Shown: positions 9,004-16,650 of the stretch, piece by piece
Layout of the letters: each line of letters begins with the position of its first letter
Position numbering within the stretch: the stretch's first letter is position 1
NCBI GenBank assembly: GCA_949840885.1
Contig: CATKYJ010000001.1
Location: forward strand, 157,583-221,582
Origin: an uncultured Acetatifactor sp.
GTDB lineage: Bacteria > Bacillota > Clostridia > Lachnospirales > Lachnospiraceae
Direction: 5' to 3'
DNA length: 64,000 bases
The notes under the pieces: model-generated
The model's input: only the letters and a program-made list of their open reading frames with translations
Told to the model about the DNA's origin: nothing
The model's database searches: none
Program-made: the position numbers and the translations under genes

Positions 9004-9918
9004 TCATCCTTTCACGGCGCCGATCATCACGCCCTTGACAAAGTATTTCTGGAAAAACGGGTAGATCATCATAATCGGGAACATGGTTACCACCACCATG
9101 GCCATCCTGACGCCCTTGGGCGATATCTGCTGGAGCAGCGTCGGATTGATATACCCGCCGCCCATACCGGCGCGCTGCTGCAGGTTTACCGTATCAAGCA
9201 CATACAGATACTGCCGCAGAATCATCTGCACCGGATATTTGTTCGTGTCGTCCAGATAGAGCAGGGCCGAGAACCAGTTGTTCCACATGCCGACGATGGC
9301 GAAGAGCCCGAAAGTAGCAAGCAAGGCCTTGGACAGAGGCAGCACGATGCGGAACAGTATGGTAAAATCGTTGGCCCCGTCCATCTTGGCTGATTCCGAG
9401 AGCTCCGACGGAATATTGTTGAAGAAAGTACGGAACACGAACACATTGTACGCGCCCACACATCCCGGGATGATCAGCACCAGCGGATTGTCAATCAGAT
9501 GGAGACTGCGCATCAGCAGATAAGTGGGAATCATCCCGCCGCCGAAGAACATGGTAATGGTCAGGAATATGGTGCAGAACTTCTTTCCCAAAAAGTCATT
9601 GTGTGTCAGCGGATAGGCGAACAGGCTGGTGAAGAGCAGATTGCACACCGTGAAGCCCACACAGTACCCTATGGAATTCAGATACCCTCTCCACACCTGG
9701 GGATCCCTCAATATGTAAGAATATGCCTGCACGTTAAAGCCCTTGGGGAAAATCGTCACATCCGCCCTGGCTACATGCTCTGCGTTGCTGAAAGATATGG
9801 CGATCACATTCAGCACCGGAAACACCACCACCACTATGATACCCAGCATGAGCAGCGTGTTGACCACATCGAAAATCCTGTCTCCCCTGCTTCTTTGTAT
9901 TGTCCTCTTATGAACCAT
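9004..9918 (-). CDS. Carbohydrate ABC transporter permease, LplC/MalG type
   Basis: The 304-residue inner-membrane protein has about six hydrophobic segments. Its cytoplasmic EAA loop (SAKMDGANDFTILFRIVLPL) docks with the transport ATPase. It ends in the MIGAVKG tail common to LplC-type permeases. I chose the ATG at 9918, six bases after AAGGAGG, over the in-frame GTG six codons earlier. The gene begins 11 bp after the LplB-type permease stop, and the pair forms the membrane channel for the lipoprotein encoded next. Confidence 0.93.
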   Translation of the reverse strand: MVHKRTIQRSRGDRIFDVVNTLLMLGIIVVVVFPVLNVIAISFSNAEHVARADVTIFPKGFNVQAYSYILRDPQVWRGYLNSIGYCVGFTVCNLLFTSLFAYPLTHNDFLGKKFCTIFLTITMFFGGGMIPTYLLMRSLHLIDNPLVLIIPGCVGAYNVFVFRTFFNNIPSELSESAKMDGANDFTILFRIVLPLSKALLATFGLFAIVGMWNNWFSALLYLDDTNKYPVQMILRQYLYVLDTVNLQQRAGMGGGYINPTLLQQISPKGVRMAMVVVTMFPIMMIYPFFQKYFVKGVMIGAVKG

Positions 9919-9929
9919 ATCTGACCTCC

Positions 9930-10865
9930 TTACCACAAACTGGTATCCGACGCTTTCCTGCTGATCAGATTGGCGATGGCCAGCAGGACGAACGAAATCA
10001 GCGAATTGAACAGGCCAATGGCCGTGGTATACTCGAATCTGGCCCCCGCGATACCCTCTCTGTATGTGTAGGTGCCGATCACGTCGGCTACGGGATAGGT
10101 CTGGGGCGTGTACAGCAGCATAATCTTCTGGAAGTCCGACCCCAGTATGCCGCCCACGGCCATGATCAGCATAATCGTTATGGTAGGGCGCAGGGCCGGC
10201 AGGGTAATGTGCCTGATTTTCTGGAATCTGCTGGCGCCGTCGATGGAAGCCACGTCATACAGGCTGGGATCGATATTGCTGATGGCCGCCAGGTAGAGGA
10301 TCGTACCGTATCCGGCTCCCTGCCAGATGCCGGAGCCGATGAACAGCGTCCGAAAGCTCCCCGGATCCTGCAGGAAAAGAATGGGCTCAAGCCCTGCCAG
10401 CGCTCTGATCTGGTTGAACAGGCCCTCCCTGGAACAGAACGAGAGGAGCATGCCGGCCACGATCACGGTGGACAGGAAATAAGGGAAATAGGACACCGTC
10501 TGCACCAGCTTTTTGAACTTCTGATTCTTGATCTCATTAAAGAAAACCGCCAGCACAATGGGTATGGGGAATGACCACAGCAAATTGTAGACCCCCAGTA
10601 TCAAAGTATTCTTGACCACCCGAAACGCCATGGGATTCGTAAAGAAATCCATAAAATGCTTGAATCCCACCCACTCGCTTCCCAGAATCCCTTTATTCAC
10701 CGAATAGTTTTCAAAGGCAATCAGGATTCCGTACATGGGAAAATAGCTGAATACCAGTACTATCAAAAAGCCGGGCAGTACCATCAAAAACAAATATCTC
10801 TGCCGCCAAGCTCTCGTCTTCAGGCTGCGCTTAGGCGTTCCCTGTACGGCCACATTTTGCTTCAT
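9930..10865 (-). CDS. Carbohydrate ABC transporter permease, LplB/UgpA type
   Basis: This is the first gene of the transport operon. The 311-residue protein has a cytoplasmic N-terminus rich in basic residues, six predicted membrane segments and an EAA loop (DVASIDGASRFQKIRHITLP). It pairs with the LplC-type permease encoded directly downstream to import an oligosaccharide. The promoter upstream is a consensus TTGACA-17-TATAAT whose -10 region is overlapped by the shared operator, so transport should be controlled by the GntR-LacI regulators at 12161 and/or 22353. Confidence 0.93.
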   Translation of the reverse strand: MKQNVAVQGTPKRSLKTRAWRQRYLFLMVLPGFLIVLVFSYFPMYGILIAFENYSVNKGILGSEWVGFKHFMDFFTNPMAFRVVKNTLILGVYNLLWSFPIPIVLAVFFNEIKNQKFKKLVQTVSYFPYFLSTVIVAGMLLSFCSREGLFNQIRALAGLEPILFLQDPGSFRTLFIGSGIWQGAGYGTILYLAAISNIDPSLYDVASIDGASRFQKIRHITLPALRPTITIMLIMAVGGILGSDFQKIMLLYTPQTYPVADVIGTYTYREGIAGARFEYTTAIGLFNSLISFVLLAIANLISRKASDTSLW

Positions 10866-10907
10866 CCTTTACACTCTCCTTTTTCTATATATTATTTTAT
10901 AATTTAA

Positions 10908-10957
10908 TATACTTTAACTATATATTAAATTATAGTTTAATATATCTGTAATGTCAA
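10908..10957 (-). promoter_or_regulatory. Promoter of the transport operon with two operator half-sites
   Basis: On the minus strand TTGACA (10957-10952) and TATAAT (10934-10929) are 17 bases apart, a consensus sigma-A promoter. TATAGTTTAATATA (10931-10944) overlaps the -10 box, and TATACTTTAACTATA (10908-10922) lies just downstream. Both match the TATACTTTAATATA element found at the other promoters of this locus, which predicts repression by a GntR-type regulator. Confidence 0.75.
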
Positions 10958-11057
10958 GCACTTTTATCAATTTGTACAATTTTTTCTCTGCATACTCCGC
11001 TTTCTACTACAATACCACGAACAGACTCCTATACATCCATCCAAATTCTGCCTGTCC

Positions 11058-12020
11058 TTAGAAATCTTTCGCATTCACAATGGCCCCATGTCCCTCAAAG
11101 GGATACGGAATGACCACACGCCCCTCCATGCAGTCCCCGATGCCGCTGTAGAGATCCGCCATGCCGTCCTTGCGCATGACGATCCCGGAGGTAAAGGCGC
11201 AGTCCGTCAGGTTGGGCATCTTCGCAGGGCCCTGGGGATAGGAGTCCCTGGTGCCGATGACCCGGAAATCTTCCACGGCTCTGCTCCTGGGGTCCATCAC
11301 AAAGGATATATTCATATAGACTGCCACAGGCTCTCTGTCCTTTTCCCCGGGATAGCTTCCGTGTCCGATGACCCCTATTTTTCCGCTCTCCAGCAGATAG
11401 GCCTGGTTGCATCCGCCCCACTCTCCCTCCCCAAACAGGCCGGGAATGTACGGCGCTTTCTCCACCACCTCCGCGCTCAGCTGATCCAGCGAGTCAATGA
11501 CCGTAAATCCCAACATGGATTCCGAGCCGTACCTGGCCATGATTTTCTCATTCCTGGGCCTGGAAAACACGCCTATCTTCCCATCCGCAAGCTCCACCAG
11601 CCGGATATCTTTCATATAGTCAGGACCCGTGGTAAAATAGTACAGATCTCGGATCTCTTTTCCCCGGTAAAAATACCCGTAGTAGGTATCCAGCTTGCCT
11701 GCGCCCATCCGCACATGGGTTCCGCCCAGCACAAATTCCCCGCCGATTTGGGCGATATAGGGATCCTCCAGCTGGTAAATCATGGAATCCGGCGCCAGTC
11801 TCCACTGGTCCGGGCCGCATTCCTCAAACAGACGCACAAAAGATCTCATCCATTCCCCGCGCCTCTCCACCCGGCCGAACAGATACCGCTTTCCCCCGGC
11901 CCGGAAAGGAATGCTGCAATTGTATACATCCCATCCGTCCACCCCCAGAAACCGCAGCACCGCGCTCTCCCTGTGCACATACGTCCTCTCAAATGCCTCC
12001 CGCAGTTCTCTCACTCCCAT
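11058..12020 (-). CDS. DUF1861 family beta-propeller protein
   Basis: The 320-residue protein resembles the DUF1861 (MTP-1) family, a five-bladed propeller related in fold to GH43/GH130 enzymes. Recognisable features are the VDGWDVYNCSIPF opening, the GRVERRGEW strand and the repeated Asp/Glu-rich blade ends. It has no signal peptide. Members sit in sugar loci, but I know of no settled activity; a glycoside phosphorylase or hydrolase acting on mannosides is only a guess. AGAGGAGA seven bases upstream favours the ATG at 12020. It is the last gene of the operon that begins with the SGNH hydrolase at 13879. Confidence 0.75.
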   Translation of the reverse strand: MGVRELREAFERTYVHRESAVLRFLGVDGWDVYNCSIPFRAGGKRYLFGRVERRGEWMRSFVRLFEECGPDQWRLAPDSMIYQLEDPYIAQIGGEFVLGGTHVRMGAGKLDTYYGYFYRGKEIRDLYYFTTGPDYMKDIRLVELADGKIGVFSRPRNEKIMARYGSESMLGFTVIDSLDQLSAEVVEKAPYIPGLFGEGEWGGCNQAYLLESGKIGVIGHGSYPGEKDREPVAVYMNISFVMDPRSRAVEDFRVIGTRDSYPQGPAKMPNLTDCAFTSGIVMRKDGMADLYSGIGDCMEGRVVIPYPFEGHGAIVNAKDF

Positions 12021-12160
12021 AATGCTCTCCTCTCTACCGTAAAACCCATCTCTCAAACATCCCGCCCGGGGCGGCGCAAACCGCTCCCCGGAACCTGAGG
12101 ATTTCTGTCCTGCAGCTTAGCACTTCTTAACCGGCTTGCCAAAGAGGCGCCATGCCCCTC

Positions 12161-13237
12161 TCAGCCGCTCAGAGCTTCTCCGCAAGCTTCCCTCACAGAC
12201 CCCCGCATCACCAGAGACACGTCCGAGAGCAGCTTGACCGGGTTCCCCTGGAGCTTTCCCTGTATCACGCTCAGGAGAAGATACGCCGCATTGGCGCCCA
12301 CCTGGTCGAAATCCTGCCTAAGTGTAGTCAGGTCCGCCATGTCCGACATCCCTTTCCAGTCATCGAATCCCATGACCGATACATCCTCCGGTATCCGTAT
12401 CCCTCTATCCCGCAGCTCCCGCAGAACCTTTACCGCCAGCCTGTCGTTGCAGCAGAACAGCGCCGTGATCTCCCCTCTCTTAATCTGCCCCGCCAGCATG
12501 TCGTAATCCGCGTCCAGTATCAGATAATCCTCCGCCGCTTCCGCTCCCTCCCGCCTCATGGTGTCGCAGAACCCCTCGAAGCGCTCCTGTTCGGACTTCA
12601 GGAAATATTCGTAACCCACAAACCTTATCTTCCTGTGTTTCTTCTCCAGCAGCATCTTGGTGCCGATGGCAGCCCCGTCGTAATTGTTGCAGCCGGAAAA
12701 GTAGCAGGGGTAATTGATATCATACCGGTCCAGAAGCACAAAGGGGAGCCCTTTCTCCTCCAGCCATCTGTAATTGCCCACGCTTTTCACAGGGTCGTAG
12801 GGGTAAATGAGAAAACCCTCCACATTCATGTCCAGCATTTTCTTCATGATATCCGCTTCATGGCTCACATCTCTGTCGCTCCACTCCACGATCAAAGAGT
12901 ACCCGCAGGCGGAGGCCATATTCTGTGCGCCTTTGATAATCCTGATATAGGAGCTGTCATCGTGGTTCTCCACGTAAAAAATCAGTGCGATCAGACGGCT
13001 CCCCCCGGCGCTTCCCCCGGCAGAGGACACAAAGGTCCCCTTGTGCTTCAGCCTCCTGATATACCCCTCCTCCGCCAGCTCCGTCAGCGCTCTCCTGATG
13101 GTGATGCCGCTTACGTTATAGAGCGCTGCGTATTCCGCCTCTGTGGGCAGTTTATCGTCAGGCTTCAATATGCCGTTTTCTATCTGTCCTCTGACAGACT
13201 GCTTTACCTGCAGATATTTTGACTCCTTTACACCCAT
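12161..13237 (-). CDS. GntR-LacI type transcriptional regulator (first paralogue)
   Basis: The 358-residue protein joins an N-terminal GntR winged helix (about residues 7-75, recognition region NVSGITIRRALTEL) to a LacI/periplasmic-binding-like sugar sensor (about 80-350, ending with IPEDVSVMGFDDW). This is the AraR-type architecture, and such proteins are usually repressors released by a sugar. It is strikingly similar to the regulator at 22353, including the recognition helix, so both probably read the same operator. It sits between the SGNH hydrolase and DUF1861 genes, and its own operon promoter carries two operator copies, which predicts autoregulation. Confidence 0.92.
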   Translation of the reverse strand: MGVKESKYLQVKQSVRGQIENGILKPDDKLPTEAEYAALYNVSGITIRRALTELAEEGYIRRLKHKGTFVSSAGGSAGGSRLIALIFYVENHDDSSYIRIIKGAQNMASACGYSLIVEWSDRDVSHEADIMKKMLDMNVEGFLIYPYDPVKSVGNYRWLEEKGLPFVLLDRYDINYPCYFSGCNNYDGAAIGTKMLLEKKHRKIRFVGYEYFLKSEQERFEGFCDTMRREGAEAAEDYLILDADYDMLAGQIKRGEITALFCCNDRLAVKVLRELRDRGIRIPEDVSVMGFDDWKGMSDMADLTTLRQDFDQVGANAAYLLLSVIQGKLQGNPVKLLSDVSLVMRGSVREACGEALSG

Positions 13238-13327
13238 TCCGAATCTTCCCTTTCAGCCTTTTCACAGATAGGCCCAGGCGTCTTCACCCACCGGCCGCTC
13301 CGTGTCTCTCTGTCCTTTTCGGTCTTC

Positions 13328-13879
13328 TCACAGATAGGCTTCTATCGCCTCCGTCACCTTTGCCGCGCATGCCAGGTATCCCTCATCGGTCAGATGCAGA
13401 TAATCCCCGCACACATACCCGGCGATATTTTCCCGAATCAGAGCTCCCAGGTCGTTGACCGCGATCCCCTCCTGCTCCATCAATGTGCGGGCAAAGGCGT
13501 TATACCTGGTCACTGTCCCGGCGTCCAGTCCCTCTTTCTTCGGGTGGGGATAGGTGGTGGTGGCAAAAATGATGTGGCGCACCCCGGCTGTGCGCAGCAC
13601 CTGAATGATCCGGGACAGATTGTGGAGATACTCCTCCGGTGAGGAAAAATTGCCCTGAAGCGGAGGCTCGTCCATCATATCCCAGATACCGTTGTTCCAG
13701 TGGACGATATCCGGCGCGCCGTTTACCCGGATCCAGTTGTTCACCAGCCACAGCGTCCATTTGCTGAAGCACCCGTTTCCCTCGCTGTATACCACTTCGG
13801 CCCTGCCCTGCAGCGCTTCCCTGACATGTTCCCGGTATCCCATGGAGATGGAATCTCCTAAAATCAGTACTTTTTTCAT
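13328..13879 (-). CDS. SGNH/GDSL-family hydrolase (probable carbohydrate esterase)
   Basis: The 183-residue protein has the GDSIS block with catalytic Ser10, an HWNNGIWD block holding the oxyanion Asn, and DYLHLTDEG with the Asp159-His162 pair. It lacks a signal peptide and is predicted to be cytoplasmic. Family members remove acetyl or other acyl groups from sugars or lipids, so within this locus it may deacylate the imported oligosaccharide. It is the first gene of a three-gene operon with the regulator and the DUF1861 protein, and is divergent from the rhamnosidase gene. Confidence 0.87.
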   Translation of the reverse strand: MKKVLILGDSISMGYREHVREALQGRAEVVYSEGNGCFSKWTLWLVNNWIRVNGAPDIVHWNNGIWDMMDEPPLQGNFSSPEEYLHNLSRIIQVLRTAGVRHIIFATTTYPHPKKEGLDAGTVTRYNAFARTLMEQEGIAVNDLGALIRENIAGYVCGDYLHLTDEGYLACAAKVTEAIEAYL

Positions 13880-13904
13880 GGCTGTTCCTTTCCTCCGTTA
13901 TTTA

Positions 13905-13953
13905 TATACTTTAATTTATATTTTATTATACTTTAATATCTTATTAATGTCAA
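13905..13953 (-). promoter_or_regulatory. Promoter of the SGNH-regulator-DUF1861 operon with two operators
   Basis: On the minus strand TTGACA (13953-13948) and TATAAT (13930-13925) are 17 bases apart. TATACTTTAATATC (13927-13940) covers the edge of the -10 box, and TATACTTTAATTTA (13905-13918) lies downstream in the leader. The layout copies that of the transport-operon promoter at 10908-10957. Confidence 0.75.
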
Positions 13954-14023
13954 TAAAATATTCTATATTGTATATAATGTTTTTATTTATCAGGATTTTC
14001 CCTGGATTGCGCCGGAAAGTCCC

Positions 14024-14059
14024 TTGACTTTTGCAGGATAATATATATACTTTAATATA
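14024..14059 (+). promoter_or_regulatory. Promoter of the rhamnosidase gene with an operator on the -10 box
   Basis: TTGACT (14024-14029) and TATACT (14046-14051) are 16 bases apart. The -10 box is the first half of the operator TATACTTTAATATA (14046-14059), the same 14-mer as at 22250-22263. Confidence 0.72.
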
Positions 14060-14116
14060 CATTTATCGATTTCGGAATACACTCATTCGATGCAACCAAC
14101 AACGGAGGTGCCCACT

Positions 14117-16234
14117 ATGCGAGACACACATTGGATTCAGGGCGACAATTCCTGTGAATCCCCCCTCTTTCGGAGAGACTTTTCCCTCACATGCCTTCCC
14201 GCCGGCGCGAAGCTGCGGGTATGCGGTCTGGGCTATTTCCATCTGTATGTGAACGGCAGGCGGATAGACGACACCGAATTCGCCCCTGCCATGACCTGCT
14301 ATTCCTCCACTTTGGGATGCGATACCACCTATCCTGTCTGGGAAGAGCGCACCGCGTACCGCAGCCTCTATCTGGAATATGATCTTCTGCCTTATCTGAC
14401 ACGGGGGCTGAATGTCATGGGCTTCCATCTGGGCAATGGCTGGTACCATCAGACCCGGCGGACTGCGGAGGGGAGCTTTCTCTTCGGGTTCCCGAAGCTT
14501 ATGTTTGAGCTCACCCTCACAGGGCAGGACGGCGAAGTCACGGTGTTAAAGAGCGATCCCCGGACCCTGTGGAAGCCCAGCTGGCTTTTGGAGAACAATC
14601 TCTTCTATGGGGAGACCCATGACTTCCGGCTGCTGCGGGAGGACTGGTGCACCCCGAAAGCCGATCTGTCCGACTGGCAGCCGGCCAGGCCCTCACACGC
14701 CCCCGAAACCCTGCTGACCAGGCAGGACTGTCCCCCGGACAGGGTTCTGCGCACCCTGTCTCCCGTCCTCCTCTCTCAGGATAAGGACAGAAAGCTGTAC
14801 GACTGCGGCGAGAATATTGCCGGATGGGTTACCGTAAGGTGCTGTGGCCGGCCCGGAGAAGCCGTTACCGTAAGGCATGCGGAAGAGCTGGACAGCCAGG
14901 GGCACGGCCTGGACTTTGCTTCCGCCGGCGGAGAATCCCAGATCCAGGAGGATGTCTATCTGTGCGGCGCCGCCCCCGTAACGGCCCACCCGGCCTTTAC
15001 CTGGCACGGCTTCCGCTATTTCCAGGTGGAGGGACCGGGGGAAGTGCTGTCCGCCTCCCAGGTGTGCACGGACATCGCCGTCACTTCCTCTTTCCGCTGC
15101 TCCGACCCTATACTGAACTGGCTCTACGATGCCTATATCCGGACCCAGCAGAACAATTATCACGGATGTATTCCCTCCGACTGCCCCCACAGGGAGCGGC
15201 TGGGCTACACCGGGGACGGGCAACTGACCTGCGAGACTGCCATGCTGACTATGGACACAAGAAAGCTTTACGAGAAGTGGTATCAGGATATCCTGGACAG
15301 CCAGGGCGCGGACACCGGACATATCCCTCACACCGCGCCTTTCCTGGGCGGAGGCGGAGGCCCCGGCGGCTGGGGCGGAGCGGTCTATATCGTCCCCATG
15401 GCCTATTACCGGATATACGGTGATGCCGGGCTGATAGAATCGGGATATCCCGCCGTACTGCGGTGGCTGGAGTACATGGACTCCCGCTGCCTTGACGGGC
15501 TGATTGTCCGGGAGGAAGAGGGCGGCTGGTGTCTGGGCGAATGGTGCGCGCCGCCTGCACGGGAGGGAATGCTCCCCGTGGAATATGTCAATACCTATTA
15601 TTATATTCTGGGCATGCATGCATTCCGGCAGATGGGTGAAATCCTGCACCGCAGCCAGCCTCTCTGGCTGGAGGAGCGCATCCGTGTCTGCCGGGAGGCC
15701 ATGATGCGCGCCTATTTCGACCGGTCCACCGGAGATTTCTGCGGCGGCAGGGGCGGTGCAAATGCCTTTGCCCTGAACCTGGGACTGGGGGATGCGCGCA
15801 CAAAGGAGAATCTGGCAGCCAGATACCGGGCGGCAGGGGCTTTGGACACCGGCATTTTCGGCACGCCCGTCCTGCTGGAGCAGCTTTTTGCGCAGGGCCA
15901 GGCGGACCTAGCTCTCCGGCTGATGACTGCCGGCCCCACCTCCTTTGGACATATGATGGAGGCAGGGGCCACCACGCTCTGGGAGTCCTGGGACGGACAT
16001 GCTTCCCACAGCCACCCTATGTTCGGCAGCGTGGTAAAGCTGCTCTTCACGGAGATCCTGGGAATCCGGCAGCAGGAGGACAGCTGCGGCTTCGCGGACT
16101 ATTTCCTGGAGCCCGCGGCCCCGGCCAGGCTCCGGTGGGCGGAGGGCTCCGTCCGAACCGCGGCCGGCACCATCTCCGTCAGATGGAGCAGGCGGGAGGA
16201 CGGCGGGTTGGAGATTGTGAGGCATTGCCTCTGA
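14117..16234 (+). CDS. Alpha-L-rhamnosidase, GH78 family
   Basis: It should release terminal alpha-L-rhamnose from glycans or glycosides inside the cell, since there is no signal peptide. The 705-residue protein has the N-terminal beta-sandwich domains, then the (alpha/alpha)6 barrel. PSDCPHRERLGYTGDGQ (near 354-370) holds the general acid and substrate-binding acidic residues. GATTLWESWDG, followed by SHSHPMFGSV, holds the second catalytic Glu. I chose the ATG at 14117 because CGGAGGTG lies seven bases before it; an in-frame ATG nine codons earlier lacks a site. It is divergent from the SGNH operon and shares its operator type. Confidence 0.92.
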   Translation: MRDTHWIQGDNSCESPLFRRDFSLTCLPAGAKLRVCGLGYFHLYVNGRRIDDTEFAPAMTCYSSTLGCDTTYPVWEERTAYRSLYLEYDLLPYLTRGLNVMGFHLGNGWYHQTRRTAEGSFLFGFPKLMFELTLTGQDGEVTVLKSDPRTLWKPSWLLENNLFYGETHDFRLLREDWCTPKADLSDWQPARPSHAPETLLTRQDCPPDRVLRTLSPVLLSQDKDRKLYDCGENIAGWVTVRCCGRPGEAVTVRHAEELDSQGHGLDFASAGGESQIQEDVYLCGAAPVTAHPAFTWHGFRYFQVEGPGEVLSASQVCTDIAVTSSFRCSDPILNWLYDAYIRTQQNNYHGCIPSDCPHRERLGYTGDGQLTCETAMLTMDTRKLYEKWYQDILDSQGADTGHIPHTAPFLGGGGGPGGWGGAVYIVPMAYYRIYGDAGLIESGYPAVLRWLEYMDSRCLDGLIVREEEGGWCLGEWCAPPAREGMLPVEYVNTYYYILGMHAFRQMGEILHRSQPLWLEERIRVCREAMMRAYFDRSTGDFCGGRGGANAFALNLGLGDARTKENLAARYRAAGALDTGIFGTPVLLEQLFAQGQADLALRLMTAGPTSFGHMMEAGATTLWESWDGHASHSHPMFGSVVKLLFTEILGIRQQEDSCGFADYFLEPAAPARLRWAEGSVRTAAGTISVRWSRREDGGLEIVRHCL

Positions 16235-16530
16235 TCATCTTTCCTCGTTGCGAGAGCTTCAGAACGAGAGTCGACAGTTAGAGAAACAATCCGTATTTGC
16301 AAGAATAGGAACGTCTTAAAAGAATATCTGATGAACAGAGAAGTGGAGGTAGTGACGATTATGATGAGTTTATTTAATGATGAGCAGATAATGAAAACAT
16401 ATTGGAAAGATATGGAAAATACTCTTACTGATAAGATTACTCACGATAAAGACAGAGAAACAGCCGAAAGGTTGATAAAAATGGGAAAGATGTCACTGGA
16501 AGAAATTGGTTTATGTGTGCCAGCATACAC
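16235..16530 (+). pseudogene. Remnant of an Rpn-family nuclease/putative transposase
   Basis: Only the C-terminal part is left. Translated from just after the rhamnosidase stop, it reads RESTVRETIRICKNRN, LKEYLMNREVEVVTIMMSLF, then AERLIKMGKMSLEEIGLCVP. This is typical of the tail of PD-(D/E)XK recombination-promoting nucleases of Lachnospiraceae. The catalytic N-terminus is missing, and after about 16525 the frame leaves the family. It abuts a truncated gene start on the other strand (16562 downward), so it marks a deletion junction. Confidence 0.65.
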
Positions 16531-16572
16531 ATCATGGAGGCAGTCAGATCAAACTGCATTCGTTTTCCTCCT

Positions 16573-16638
16573 CTATTTCCGGTTCCGTGTCTGCCCCGCC
16601 CGGCACCCGGACATGGGCAGACACTGTTTTAAATTTGC
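16573..16638 (-). repeat. Intercistronic hairpin repeat, copy 2, followed by an orphan gene start
   Basis: This is the second copy of the element at 7003-7067. The arms 16587-16596 and 16615-16624 pair perfectly over 10 bp around an 18-base loop. It follows the GH92 stop on the minus strand and leads to AGAGGAGG and an ATG that starts MQFDLTA. That frame soon runs into the antisense of the Rpn remnant and ends, so a downstream gene has been lost. Confidence 0.75.
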
Positions 16639-16650
16639 TATTGATATTTC

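Noticed and set aside
13262..13345. Duplicated CACAGATAGGC at the end of the SGNH gene
   Set aside because: An 11-base direct repeat of this kind can arise by chance, and no further similarity extends from it.
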